Assembly: GCA_041659545.1 (NCBI GenBank)
Contig: JBAZYB010000056.1
Coordinates: 1 to 19,150, forward strand
Direction: 5' to 3'
Source: Hyphomicrobium_A sp041659545
GTDB taxonomy: Bacteria > Pseudomonadota > Alphaproteobacteria > Rhizobiales > Hyphomicrobiaceae
DNA: 19,150 nucleotides
This document shows, in pieces, positions 1-7,898 of this stretch (position 1 is its first letter; each line of letters begins with the position of its first letter). The position numbers and the translations under genes were made by a program. The notes below the pieces were generated by a model, which saw only the letters and a list, made by a program, of their open reading frames with translations, was not told the DNA's origin and did not search any database.

Positions 1-24
1 CAGCGGTGCAAGGTAATCAATTCT

Positions 25-59
25 CACAATCTTGTGCAGTGCGGCAGAAATCTTGCCGC
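25..59. promoter_or_regulatory. Two short inverted repeats upstream of ccmI
   Basis: Two dyads lie side by side in the leader. CACAA (25-29) faces TTGTG (32-36) across two bases. GCGGCA (41-46) faces TGCCGC (54-59) across seven bases. The second could be the terminator of a gene left of the window, although no T-run follows it, or part of a ccm promoter/operator. I see no convincing -35/-10 pair. The function is undecided. Confidence 0.25.
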
Positions 60-127
60 GGCCGGCGCCCTTGTCAGTTCCGCCCCTGAGCCCTATTCCA
101 GCCCCGCGGTGAGGCTTGGATAGCGGC

Positions 128-1255
128 ATGATCCTGTGGGTTCTCTTTGCGGTCTTGGCGGCTGCCGTTGTTTTGGCGGTGACGCGGCCGCTCTATACGC
201 AGGTCAAAGTCCAGGACGCCCCTGACTCTGACGGCGAAATTGCCGTTTACCGCGATCAATTGGCTGAGATCGACGCCGAGCGGGCGCGGGGGATGCTCGG
301 CGGGTCCGAGGCCGAAGGGGCGCGGATCGAACTGGCGCGGCGCCTCATCCGACGTTCCGAGGAAAAGCAGCGCCAGACCGAAGCCATGCCCGCATTCAAC
401 GGGCGCGGTCGGAAACTGGCGCTCTATGCGGCGGCGGCACTGCCTGTGTTTGGCATCGCGATCTACCTTGCAATCGGATCGCCGCAATTGCCCAGCCGTC
501 CATACGCCGCGCGGCTCGATGCGCCGCTTGACCAGGCGACGCCTGCCGATCTCATCGCCCGGGTTGAAGCACACTTGCGCCAGCACCCGGAGGATGGGCG
601 CGGATGGGACGTGTTAGCGCCGGTCTATATGCGTACGGGGGATTTCTCCCAGGCAGCCGACGCTTTCCAGCGCGCCATGCGCCTTGAGGGCGAATCGCCG
701 AAGCGGCTGGCTGGCTTTGCGCGGGCCCTGATCATGCTGCAGAACGGTGTCGTGACCGAGCCGGCTCGCAAGGCCTATCAGAAGCTGCTCACCCTGGAGA
801 AGCAGTCCATCGAGGCAGACACGTGGCTCGCCATTGCGCAGGAACAGGACGGCGATCTAAAGGGTGCCGCTGCGGAGTATCAGCGATTGCTCCCGGGCGC
901 TGAGGAGCCGTGGAAGGGCCTGCTGACGGCGCGTCTGCAGGCGGTCACGGACAAGCTGTCGAATGTTGGACAGGCAGCCGGGCAAGCCGGTGGTGCCGAC
1001 GCCCCTGCGGCGACAATGGATCCGGCAGAGCGCGACAAGTTCATTGCCCGGATGGTTGATGGACTGGCGGAGCGGCTCAAGCAGAACGGCGACGATCTCG
1101 ATGGTTGGATACGACTGGTTCGTTCCTACGTTGTGTTGGGTCGGCGCGAGGATGCGACGACGGCGCTTGCCAAAGCGCGCGGCCAGTTTGCCAGTGACGA
1201 GAAATCGCTGGCGCAGCTGAACGATCTCGCGCAGAGCCTTGGGCTCGGCTCATGA
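128..1255 (+). CDS. ccmI: Cytochrome c maturation protein CcmI (CycH)
   Basis: CcmI binds apocytochrome c and presents it to the CcmF/CcmH heme ligase in the inner membrane. The 375-residue product starts with a membrane helix (residues 1-18). A cytoplasmic loop follows with the family motif YRDQLAEID (41-49), then a second helix (about 97-116), then a long periplasmic part with TPR-like helical repeats (for example DVLAPVYMRTGDFSQAADAF and TWLAIAQEQDGDLKGAAAEY). Two helices, loop and TPR tail is the classic CcmI plan. I chose ATG at 128 because the protein then begins directly with the first helix and GGA lies 7 bases upstream. An in-frame TTG at 116 would add four residues but has no room for a ribosome binding site. 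It is the first gene of the ccm operon, 19 bases before ccmE. Confidence 0.93.
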   Translation: MILWVLFAVLAAAVVLAVTRPLYTQVKVQDAPDSDGEIAVYRDQLAEIDAERARGMLGGSEAEGARIELARRLIRRSEEKQRQTEAMPAFNGRGRKLALYAAAALPVFGIAIYLAIGSPQLPSRPYAARLDAPLDQATPADLIARVEAHLRQHPEDGRGWDVLAPVYMRTGDFSQAADAFQRAMRLEGESPKRLAGFARALIMLQNGVVTEPARKAYQKLLTLEKQSIEADTWLAIAQEQDGDLKGAAAEYQRLLPGAEEPWKGLLTARLQAVTDKLSNVGQAAGQAGGADAPAATMDPAERDKFIARMVDGLAERLKQNGDDLDGWIRLVRSYVVLGRREDATTALAKARGQFASDEKSLAQLNDLAQSLGLGS

Positions 1256-1274
1256 GCAGAACGAAGGGTAGGGC

Positions 1275-1739
1275 ATGACGCGGAAGCAGCGGCGCGGGGT
1301 TATGATCGGTGTGGGCGTTGGCGTGCTCATGCTGGCGGTCGTGCTGGTGCTGTTCGCGCTGCGGGATTCAATCGTCTTCTTCCACACGCCGAGCGATCTT
1401 GCCGAGAAGCCCATCGCCAGCGGACAGCGGTTCCGATTGGGTGGCCTCGTTGCGGCTCAGTCGGTGAAACGTGGGCAGGGCACGAAAGTCCAATTCGTCG
1501 TCACCGACACCTTGAAGAACATACCCGTTGTCTACGAGGGCGTGCTGCCTGATCTGTTCAAGGAAGGGCAGGGCGTGGTCGCTGAGGGCAGGTTGAGCGA
1601 GGACGGGACTTTCATCGCCGACTCCGTGCTCGCAAAGCACGATGAAAACTACATGCCGCCCGAGGTGGCCAAAGCGCTAGAGGCCAAGGGCGTCAAGCTG
1701 GGCAAGGGTGCGCTGCATCCTGCGGAGGCGACACAGTGA
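1275..1739 (+). CDS. ccmE: Periplasmic heme chaperone CcmE (CycJ)
   Basis: CcmE covalently holds heme delivered by CcmABCD and passes it to CcmF/CcmH for attachment to apocytochrome c. The 154-residue protein has a basic N-terminus, one membrane anchor (about residues 9-29) and a periplasmic beta-barrel domain. The heme-binding signature LAKHDENYMPPEV is present, with the covalent histidine at 122 and the axial tyrosine at 126. The length is normal for the family. A purine-rich AAGGGTAGGG precedes the ATG. The stop codon overlaps the GTG start of ccmF by four bases, so the two genes are probably translationally coupled. Confidence 0.96.
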   Translation: MTRKQRRGVMIGVGVGVLMLAVVLVLFALRDSIVFFHTPSDLAEKPIASGQRFRLGGLVAAQSVKRGQGTKVQFVVTDTLKNIPVVYEGVLPDLFKEGQGVVAEGRLSEDGTFIADSVLAKHDENYMPPEVAKALEAKGVKLGKGALHPAEATQ

Positions 1740-3715
1740 TCATTGAGCTGGGACATTTTGCACTGGTGCTGGCGCTGCTTGTCGCCATTTTCCAGATGGT
1801 CGTGCCGGCCTATGGCGCGCACATCCGCGACGATCGCCTTATGGCGGTCGGGGAGCCGGCAGCTTTGTGCCAGTTCGGTTTGCTGCTGGTGGCCTTCCTG
1901 GCGCTCATGCAAGCTTACGTGACGTCCGATTTCTCGGTCGCCAATGTCGCCGCGAACTCGCATTCGACCAAGCCGATGCTGTATCGCATTTCCGGCGTGT
2001 GGGGGAACCACGAAGGATCGATGGTGCTGTGGGTGCTGATCCTGGCGCTATTCGGTGCAGCAGTCGCGGCCTTCGGGCGTAACTTGCCAGCGACGCTGAA
2101 GGCCAACGTGCTTGCCGTGCAGGCTTCCATCGCCGTGGCGTTCGTTCTCTTCATCCTGCTGACGTCCAATCCGTTCTTGCGCCTCGTCCCGTCCCCGGCC
2201 GACGGCAATGGGCTCAACCCGATCCTGCAGGACCCTGCGCTCGCCTTCCACCCGCCGTTTCTCTACACGGGCTATGTCGGCTTCTCGATCGCCTATTCGT
2301 TCGCGGTTGCGGCGCTCATCGATGGGCGCATCGACGCCGCGTGGGCGCGCTGGGTGCGGCCGTGGACGCTGGCTGCGTGGATGTGCCTGACGATCGGCAT
2401 CGCCATGGGCTCGTGGTGGGCCTACTACGAGCTCGGCTGGGGCGGCTGGTGGTTCTGGGATCCGGTAGAGAATGCCTCGTTCATGCCGTGGCTAGCGGGT
2501 ACGGCGCTGTTGCACTCCGCGCTGGTCATGGAGAAGCGCGATGCGCTGAAGGTGTGGACGGTGCTGCTGGCCATTCTGACGTTCTCGCTGTCGCTCATGG
2601 GAACGTTCCTCGTGCGCTCGGGCATCCTCACGTCGGTGCATGCCTTTGCTGTCGATCCCAAGCGTGGCGTGTTCGTGCTGGCGATCATGACACTATTCAC
2701 CGGGGGCGCGCTGGCGCTGTTCGCTCTGCGGGCGCGCGACCTGCGCCAGGGGGGAATTTTTGCGCCGATCAGTCGCGAGGGCAGCCTCGTTCTCAACAAC
2801 ATCCTTCTTACTACGGCCTGCGCCACGGTGTTTGTCGGCACGCTCTATCCGCTGGTGCTGGAATCGTTGACCGGCGACAAGATCTCGGTCGGGCCACCGT
2901 ACTTCGATTGGACGTTCGGGCCGCTGATGGTGCCGCTGCTGCTGGCGCTGCCGTTCGGACCGTTCCTGGCCTGGAAGCGCGGCGATGCATATGCGGCCGC
3001 GCAGCGGCTCATGTTTGCGGCGCTTGCGGCGCTGGTGGTGATGGCGCTGGGTTGGGCGGTCTATTATCGCGGGCCAGCGTTGGCGCCGTTCGGGTTGGCG
3101 CTGGGCGTGTTCGTCATGGCCGGGGCGATCTCCGACCTCGCTTGGCGCGTGCGGCTTGGCAGCGTGTCGCTCGGTGAAGCCTGGCGGCGTTTCGTCAATT
3201 TGCCCCGCTCGGCGATCGGTTCGGCGATGGCGCACTTCGGCGTCGGCATGATGGTCGTTGGTGTCGTCGCCACGAGCGCCTACCGGCAGGAGCACATCCT
3301 CGTCATGAAGCCCGGCGAACAGACGACTATCGCCGGCTACGATCTCACCTTCCGCGGCGTGGCGCCGTCGACGGGACCGAATTATCGTGAAGAAAGCGGC
3401 ATATTCGATGTGACGCGGTCCGGTGCTGCGGTTACGCGGCTTGAGCCGGCACGGCGCGTCTACGACATGCCGCCCGAGCCGACGACGGAAGCGGGCATCC
3501 ATGTGAGCTGGCGTGGCGATCTCTACGTCGTGCTCGGCGACGCACAGACCGCTGGCGGGTATGCCGTGCGCGTCTACTTCAATCCGTTCGTGCGCTTTAT
3601 CTGGCTGGGGGCAGTGGTGATGTTCCTTGCCGGCGCGGTTTCGCTGTCAGACCGCCGTCTGCGTGTCGGCGCTCCGGGGCGGGCGCGACGCATTGCTGCG
3701 GCGCCGGCAGAATGA
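1736..3715 (+). CDS. ccmF: Heme lyase subunit CcmF (CycK)
   Basis: CcmF is the multi-spanning inner-membrane component of the cytochrome c heme ligase. It takes heme from CcmE and, with CcmH and CcmI, forms the thioether bonds. The 659-residue product is largely hydrophobic with many predicted helices. It carries the tryptophan-rich WWD motif (GWGGWWFWDPVENASFMPWL, about 234-253) and candidate heme-ligand histidines at 172 (AFHPPF), 260 (LLHSAL) and 302 (TSVHAF). The start is GTG at 1736, which shares four bases with the ccmE stop. The end overlaps ccmH in an ATGA. The length is typical and no lesion is visible. Confidence 0.96.
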   Translation: MIIELGHFALVLALLVAIFQMVVPAYGAHIRDDRLMAVGEPAALCQFGLLLVAFLALMQAYVTSDFSVANVAANSHSTKPMLYRISGVWGNHEGSMVLWVLILALFGAAVAAFGRNLPATLKANVLAVQASIAVAFVLFILLTSNPFLRLVPSPADGNGLNPILQDPALAFHPPFLYTGYVGFSIAYSFAVAALIDGRIDAAWARWVRPWTLAAWMCLTIGIAMGSWWAYYELGWGGWWFWDPVENASFMPWLAGTALLHSALVMEKRDALKVWTVLLAILTFSLSLMGTFLVRSGILTSVHAFAVDPKRGVFVLAIMTLFTGGALALFALRARDLRQGGIFAPISREGSLVLNNILLTTACATVFVGTLYPLVLESLTGDKISVGPPYFDWTFGPLMVPLLLALPFGPFLAWKRGDAYAAAQRLMFAALAALVVMALGWAVYYRGPALAPFGLALGVFVMAGAISDLAWRVRLGSVSLGEAWRRFVNLPRSAIGSAMAHFGVGMMVVGVVATSAYRQEHILVMKPGEQTTIAGYDLTFRGVAPSTGPNYREESGIFDVTRSGAAVTRLEPARRVYDMPPEPTTEAGIHVSWRGDLYVVLGDAQTAGGYAVRVYFNPFVRFIWLGAVVMFLAGAVSLSDRRLRVGAPGRARRIAAAPAE

Positions 3716-4212
3716 GACGCGCAGTGGCAGCTCTGGCGTGCATGGCCGCTCTGCTTGTCAGCGGTGCGGCACTCGCGGTCGAGCCGGACGAGATCCTCTC
3801 CGATCCTGTGCTTGAAGGGCGTGCGCGCGCCATCTCGTCGGGGCTGCGGTGCCTCGTCTGTCAGAACCAGTCGATCGACGACAGTAATGCGCCGCTGGCG
3901 CGCGATTTGCGGCTGCTCGTGCGCGAGCGCCTCAAGGCCGGCGACAGCGATGCGCAGGTGATGACGTTCGTCGAGGATCGCTACGGCGAGTTCGTGCTGC
4001 TCAACCCGCCATTGAGCTGGCGGACGGTCCTTCTTTGGGCGGCGCCGCTCGTGGCGCTGCTGCTTGCCATTTGGACGAGCGTGCGCGCATGGCGGCGGCG
4101 ACAGGCGCAATCATTCGCTTCGGGGGAAGAGCGCGCGCCGCTGTCTGCCGCAGAGGAAGAGCGCTTGCGTGAAATCCTTGCTGCCGGCGAAGATAATCCA
4201 CCACCCCGCTAG
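3712..4212 (+). CDS. ccmH: Cytochrome c maturation thioredoxin-like protein CcmH (CycL)
   Basis: CcmH acts in the periplasm in reduction of the CXXCH heme-binding cysteines of apocytochrome c and works with CcmF. The 166-residue protein has an N-terminal signal sequence (about 1-22, cleavage near ALA), the redox motif LRCLVCQNQSIDDSNA with Cys47 and Cys50, a C-terminal membrane helix (about 105-123) and a short charged cytoplasmic tail. This is the short, alphaproteobacterial form; the C-terminal TPR part fused in E. coli CcmH is supplied here by ccmI. It is the last gene of the operon. No ccmG or ccmABCD is in the window; these are often elsewhere in this group. Confidence 0.95.
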   Translation: MRRAVAALACMAALLVSGAALAVEPDEILSDPVLEGRARAISSGLRCLVCQNQSIDDSNAPLARDLRLLVRERLKAGDSDAQVMTFVEDRYGEFVLLNPPLSWRTVLLWAAPLVALLLAIWTSVRAWRRRQAQSFASGEERAPLSAAEEERLREILAAGEDNPPPR

Positions 4213-4249
4213 CTAGAGTTGTTGCGGCTCAAACGCGAACCGCCTCTAG
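4213..4249. terminator. Possible bidirectional terminator between convergent genes
   Basis: CTAGAG (4213-4218) can pair with CTCTAG (4244-4249), and GCGG (4224-4227) with CCGC (4240-4243), leaving a five-base bulge and a 12-base loop. The hairpin begins directly after the ccmH stop and ends 10 bases before the stop of the minus-strand protease gene, where a convergent terminator would sit. There is no T-run on either side, so this is only moderately supported. Confidence 0.4.
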
Positions 4250-4259
4250 ACGGAGCACT

Positions 4260-5399
4260 CTAGCGGCGGCCGCTCGCCGAAGTCGTGCGCGCGCCGGAAA
4301 TTTTCCCAGTCACGAGCTGGCTCTCGCCCGTGAGAGATCTCAACAGGGCGAACGTCGCAAAGCCGTTGATCGGCATGCGCGCGGCGCGCTGGTAGCGCTC
4401 GATCGCCAGCTTCAGCGCCTGATTATAGTGCCCATCGCGCGGGCCCGAATACAGCGCGTTGATGGCCAGTGCCTCCTGCAATTGGCGGATCTGCTGGCGG
4501 CTTGCCATCGTGTCGGCGGCGAGGAAGGCGGCCAGCCGCGGAGCGAAGGCCTGCGCGTTGACGCCGGTATTGGCGACGTCGTCGGATTTGAAGCGGTGCA
4601 GCACTTCGCCGTTGAGCATGATGACTTTCGACTGCACGTAAGTGCCGACGTTGATGCCCACGACCTCCGGCCCGTCGGGGCCGTCGATGAGCAGGGGGGA
4701 ACCGGACGAGGCCGCACCGGTATCGCACGTGTGCAGGAGCAGCTGCTCGGGGTCGAAGAAGTCGCGCTTGATGGTCGACCAGTCGGCGTCGACGTAATTG
4801 CGCTTCACGCCACAACCGGTGCCGAGCATTGGTTGCCACTTCGGCAGGTCGCGGTGATAGGCGATGTTGAAGACGTGGCCCTTGTCCGCCAGCTTCATCA
4901 CCTGAGTGACCGGCAAGGCGCTGATTTTCAGGCCGCCGGATTTGCATGCCGGTTGCGACAGCCGCACGAGCGCCCAGTCGCGCGTTGCGTCGATGGGAGG
5001 GCGAACGTTGAGGTGCGAGGAGCCCGACGTCACATTGGCTTCGGGCACACCGGCTTCGGCGCCGGCGATCTTCACGCGCTGCGTGGTGCCGTTGAGCTTG
5101 AACGACAATTCGGAAAGGCGCAGCGGCTGCTCCCCGTTCGTGCGGTAAAGGCAGTGCGCTGCCGTGGCGATGACATCGGCCCCGACACAGAAGGCGGTGC
5201 AGATGGATTGCGAACGAGAGTCAAAAAAGACCCCTAGCTTTGTCCCAGTCTGACGCAGTGTCTCGGGCAGCGGCACTCGCTGGTCGATGCCGAAGACGGA
5301 GGCCTCCGCTGAGCCCGTCAGAAGGCATAAAACCGCGATATTCAGCAGGGCCGGCAGTGCCCAAAATCTGGAAATTGAAGGGATTTTCACACCCGTCAT
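4260..5399 (-). CDS. Exported trypsin-like serine protease with C-terminal peptidoglycan-binding-like domain
   Basis: The 379-residue protein has an N-terminal signal peptide (basic start, hydrophobic stretch about 12-33). A chymotrypsin-fold protease domain follows, with His82 (TAAHCLY), Asp141 (RDWALVRL) and Ser232 (GAASSGSPLL). Six or more cysteines in the domain suggest disulfides and a periplasmic or secreted location. Residues about 300-357 (LQEALAINALYSGPRDGHYN, then AIERYQRAARMPINGFATF) resemble a PG_binding_1 three-helix repeat, which would tether the enzyme to the wall. The substrate is unknown. The start at 5399 has AAGG four bases upstream. It is convergent with ccmH and divergent from degP, sharing a 145-bp control region. 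The catalytic triad is clear; the C-terminal domain assignment is by pattern only. Confidence 0.82.
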   Translation of the reverse strand: MTGVKIPSISRFWALPALLNIAVLCLLTGSAEASVFGIDQRVPLPETLRQTGTKLGVFFDSRSQSICTAFCVGADVIATAAHCLYRTNGEQPLRLSELSFKLNGTTQRVKIAGAEAGVPEANVTSGSSHLNVRPPIDATRDWALVRLSQPACKSGGLKISALPVTQVMKLADKGHVFNIAYHRDLPKWQPMLGTGCGVKRNYVDADWSTIKRDFFDPEQLLLHTCDTGAASSGSPLLIDGPDGPEVVGINVGTYVQSKVIMLNGEVLHRFKSDDVANTGVNAQAFAPRLAAFLAADTMASRQQIRQLQEALAINALYSGPRDGHYNQALKLAIERYQRAARMPINGFATFALLRSLTGESQLVTGKISGARTTSASGRR

Positions 5400-5485
5400 A
5401 CGCCTTGCCTCTGTCCCCAGGCCATGGTGAAGGGTCCCTTTATTACCAACTGTTAAGGCAATCGAAAGGCTGCCGTAATCCCCAT

Positions 5486-5526
5486 TTCGCTAGGCCTCAA
5501 TGCGAAGAGTGTTTCCCTGCTTCGCA
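5486..5526 (+). promoter_or_regulatory. Alternative hairpin arms in the degP leader
   Basis: TTCGC (5486-5490), GCGAA (5502-5506) and TTCGC (5521-5525) alternate in the 60 bases before degP. The middle arm can pair upstream (5 bp) or downstream. The downstream hairpin, TGCGAAG (5501-5507) with CTTCGCA (5520-5526), is a perfect 7-bp stem with a 12-base loop and ends four bases before the GGAGG ribosome binding site at 5531-5535. It could be a protein operator or an RNA structure that affects translation. No experiment-like evidence is visible in sequence. Confidence 0.3.
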
Positions 5527-5544
5527 GAATGGAGGTTCGTGCGC

Positions 5545-7086
5545 ATGGCAACCCAACCCAGCTCGCCCGAGGTCGTAGCAAAGAGCGGGCCAACGAGAAC
5601 GATAGGTCGCGATTTGCGTCGACTGGCTGCCGTGGCGGTAGTGGGCGCAGGCTTGGTAGGTATCGGTGTCACCGAATACTCGGCCCCGGCTGTCGCGCAG
5701 CTGAAACCCGGCACACCCGCTGGAACGCTGTCGTTTGCCGATATTGTTGAGCGTGTGAAGCCGGCCGTCGTTTCGGTCTCCACGACCAACGAGGTGAAGG
5801 TCGCCGACCGTGGCACCAAGGGCGGCTCACGTCCGTTCGAGGGCATCCCCGGACTTCCCGATGACCATCCGCTCAACGAGTTCTTCAAGAACATGCCGCA
5901 GGGCCCTGGCGGTCAGTCGCCGCAGCGCCCGCGTCAGGCTGCCGGATCTGGCTTCGTCGTTTCGCCTGATGGCTACATCGTCACCAACAATCACGTCGTC
6001 GACGGCGCGACCAAGGTGAAGGTGAGCTTCGACGATCAGGAAGAGATCGACGCCAAGATCGTCGGTACAGACCCGCGCACCGATCTTGCGCTGCTGAAGA
6101 TCGAGCCGAAGAAGCCGCTCACCGTCGTCAAGCTGGCGGGCAAGAACCCGCGCGTCGGTGACTGGGTGCTAGCCGTTGGCAATCCGTTCGGTCTCGGCGG
6201 CACGGTTACTGCTGGTATCGTTTCGGCGCTTGCCCGCAATATCGGCGGTCCGTACGACTACATGCAGATCGACGCGGCTGTGAACCACGGCAACTCCGGC
6301 GGTCCGACCTTCAATCTCGAGGGCGACGTCGTCGGTGTGAATACGGCCATCTACAGCCCGACTGGCGGCAACGTCGGCATCGCTTTCGCGGTGCCAGCTG
6401 ACACCGTCAAGCGCGTTGTCGAGCAGCTCGAGAAGGGCGGCAAGGTGAGCCGCGGGTGGCTGGGTGTGAAGATCCAGAATATCGACAAGGATCTTGCCGG
6501 CAGCCTCGGTCTCAAGGAGCCCAAGGGCGCCATCATCAGTGAGGTCATGGCTGACGGTCCTGCCGCCGACGCAGGGCTCAAGGTGGAAGACGCCATCCTG
6601 CAGATTGACAGCAAGGCCATCGACGACAGCCGCGATCTTGCCCGGACCATTGCCGATCTCCCGGCCAAGTCGACCGTGGATGTGAAGGTGTGGCGCAACA
6701 AGGGCGAGCAGGTCGTCAAGGTGAAGCTCGGGACTTACCCGAACAATCCGGAGGCTACCGACGATAATGACGAGCAGCCTGAGGAGCAGAAGGACCTGGG
6801 TGGCAACGTCGACCTGAAACAGCTTGGCCTCAGCGTCAAGGCTGGCCCAGGCAAGGACGGCGGTGTCATCATCTCGGACGTCGATCCCAACTCGGATGCC
6901 GCCATGAAGGGCATCAAGGAGGGTGACATCGTCCTCAAGGCTGGAAATGAGACCGTCAGCTCGCCGCAGGATGTGGCAAAGGCGGTCAAGAAGGCCCAGG
7001 ACGATGGGATGCCTGCCGTGATGTTCCACATCAAGCGCAGTGGTGACCAGACGGTCCTTGTCGCCATCCCGCTCGGCAAGAGCTGA
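5545..7086 (+). CDS. degP: Do-family periplasmic serine endoprotease DegP/HtrA
   Basis: DegP degrades or refolds damaged periplasmic proteins. The 513-residue product has an N-terminal basic/hydrophobic export segment (about 20-42, ending near APAVAQ) and a trypsin-like domain with His150 (TNNHVVDG), Asp180 (DPRTDLALL) and Ser251 (NHGNSGGPTF). The first PDZ domain is at about 301-397 (from SRGWLGVKIQ) and the second at about 424-510. The two are separated by an acidic linker (ATDDNDEQPEEQKD). Two PDZ domains place it with the DegP/DegQ group, not DegS. I chose ATG at 5545 because GGAGG lies 9 bases upstream; a longer frame from 5500 lacks such a site. A large hairpin follows the stop, and a two-component pair comes next, an order conserved in rhizobia. 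Confidence 0.95.
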   Translation: MATQPSSPEVVAKSGPTRTIGRDLRRLAAVAVVGAGLVGIGVTEYSAPAVAQLKPGTPAGTLSFADIVERVKPAVVSVSTTNEVKVADRGTKGGSRPFEGIPGLPDDHPLNEFFKNMPQGPGGQSPQRPRQAAGSGFVVSPDGYIVTNNHVVDGATKVKVSFDDQEEIDAKIVGTDPRTDLALLKIEPKKPLTVVKLAGKNPRVGDWVLAVGNPFGLGGTVTAGIVSALARNIGGPYDYMQIDAAVNHGNSGGPTFNLEGDVVGVNTAIYSPTGGNVGIAFAVPADTVKRVVEQLEKGGKVSRGWLGVKIQNIDKDLAGSLGLKEPKGAIISEVMADGPAADAGLKVEDAILQIDSKAIDDSRDLARTIADLPAKSTVDVKVWRNKGEQVVKVKLGTYPNNPEATDDNDEQPEEQKDLGGNVDLKQLGLSVKAGPGKDGGVIISDVDPNSDAAMKGIKEGDIVLKAGNETVSSPQDVAKAVKKAQDDGMPAVMFHIKRSGDQTVLVAIPLGKS

Positions 7087-7108
7087 GCTGGAGGTCGATT
7101 GAAGAACT

Positions 7109-7148
7109 GAGGCGGCCCGCACCCTCGCGTGAGAGTGCGGGCCGCCTC
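7109..7148 (+). terminator. Strong GC-rich hairpin after degP
   Basis: GAGGCGGCCCGCAC (7109-7122) is perfectly complementary to GTGCGGGCCGCCTC (7135-7148). After one mismatch, CTC/GAG extends the stem by three pairs around a GCGT loop (7127-7130). It starts 22 bases after the degP stop. No U-tract follows (the next bases are GACGTTCAGG), so it may be a non-canonical terminator, an mRNA-stabilising 3' end, or a partial terminator that reduces read-through into the regulator gene. Confidence 0.65.
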
Positions 7149-7217
7149 GACGTTCAGGGCAGCGCAGGGCACAATGCGAATCGAGGCGCAGCCTCGCCAA
7201 CGCAGAGCGGTGAGACG

Positions 7218-7898
7218 ATGCACGTGCTGGTGGTCGAGGATGACCGGGAAACCGCCCAATTTCTACAAAAGGCGCTGAAGGAGAGCGGCCATGTCGCCGA
7301 TCTTGCCGAGGATGGCGAGATGGGACAGGAGCTCGCCGAGCAGGGCAATTACGATGTTCTCATCGTCGATCGCATGCTGCCGCGGCTCGATGGTCTGAGC
7401 ATGATCCGCGAATTGCGGACGAAAGGCATGCGTACGCCGGTACTCATTCTTTCCGCTCTCGGCGAGGTGGACGATCGGGTCAAAGGCTTGCGGGCCGGCG
7501 GCGATGACTACCTCACCAAACCCTACGCCTATTCGGAATTGCTGGCGCGGGTCGAAGCCCTGGCACGGCGTTCGGTTCCGGAAGAGCAGGAGACACGCTA
7601 CGTCGTCGACGGTCTTGTGCTTGATCGGCTGTCGCATCGCGTGACGCGCGACGGCGAGGCGATACAACTACAGCCCCGTGAGTACCGGCTGCTTGAATAT
7701 CTGATGAAGCATGCGGGGCAAGTCGTGACCCGTACCATGCTGCTCGAGCATGTCTGGGATTATCATTTCGATCCGCAGACGAACGTGATCGACGTGCATG
7801 TTTCGCGGCTGCGGGCGAAGATCGACAAGAACTTCGAGAAGCCGCTCCTGCACACGGTGCGCGGAGCTGGATATACGATCCGCGATGGCCCTGCCTGA
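7218..7898 (+). CDS. OmpR/PhoB-family response regulator
   Basis: This is a 226-residue cytoplasmic DNA-binding regulator phosphorylated by the kinase encoded next to it. The receiver domain (1-115) has the acidic pocket EDD (7-9), phospho-acceptor Asp51 (LIVDRMLPRLDG), Ser79 and Lys101 (LTKPYAYSEL). A winged-helix effector domain follows (about 127-223, with LQPREYRLLEYLMKHAGQVV and the terminal RGAGYTIRD). The start has GGTGAG just upstream. The coding end overlaps the kinase start by 14 bases. From gene order it corresponds to the regulator beside degP and glnE in rhizobia, where FeuP-like names are sometimes used. I leave the symbol blank because the target genes cannot be read here. Confidence 0.94.
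   Translation: MHVLVVEDDRETAQFLQKALKESGHVADLAEDGEMGQELAEQGNYDVLIVDRMLPRLDGLSMIRELRTKGMRTPVLILSALGEVDDRVKGLRAGGDDYLTKPYAYSELLARVEALARRSVPEEQETRYVVDGLVLDRLSHRVTRDGEAIQLQPREYRLLEYLMKHAGQVVTRTMLLEHVWDYHFDPQTNVIDVHVSRLRAKIDKNFEKPLLHTVRGAGYTIRDGPA

Noticed and set aside
116..127. TTG start for ccmI at 116
   Set aside because: It leaves no space for the GGTGAGG at 109-115 to act as a ribosome binding site. ATG at 128 starts directly at the conserved first membrane helix.
2693..3502. 269-codon minus-strand frame opposite ccmF
   Set aside because: It is rich in Arg, His and Gln with no domain, and is opposite a conserved membrane protein.
4428..5237. 269-codon plus-strand frame opposite the trypsin-like gene
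   Set aside because: The minus-strand protease has a signal peptide and a complete catalytic triad; the opposing frame is a composition shadow.
5457..5488. Heat-shock (RpoH) promoter before degP
   Set aside because: CCCCATTT at 5480-5487 resembles a sigma-32 -10 element, but no CTTG-type -35 is found at the right spacing.
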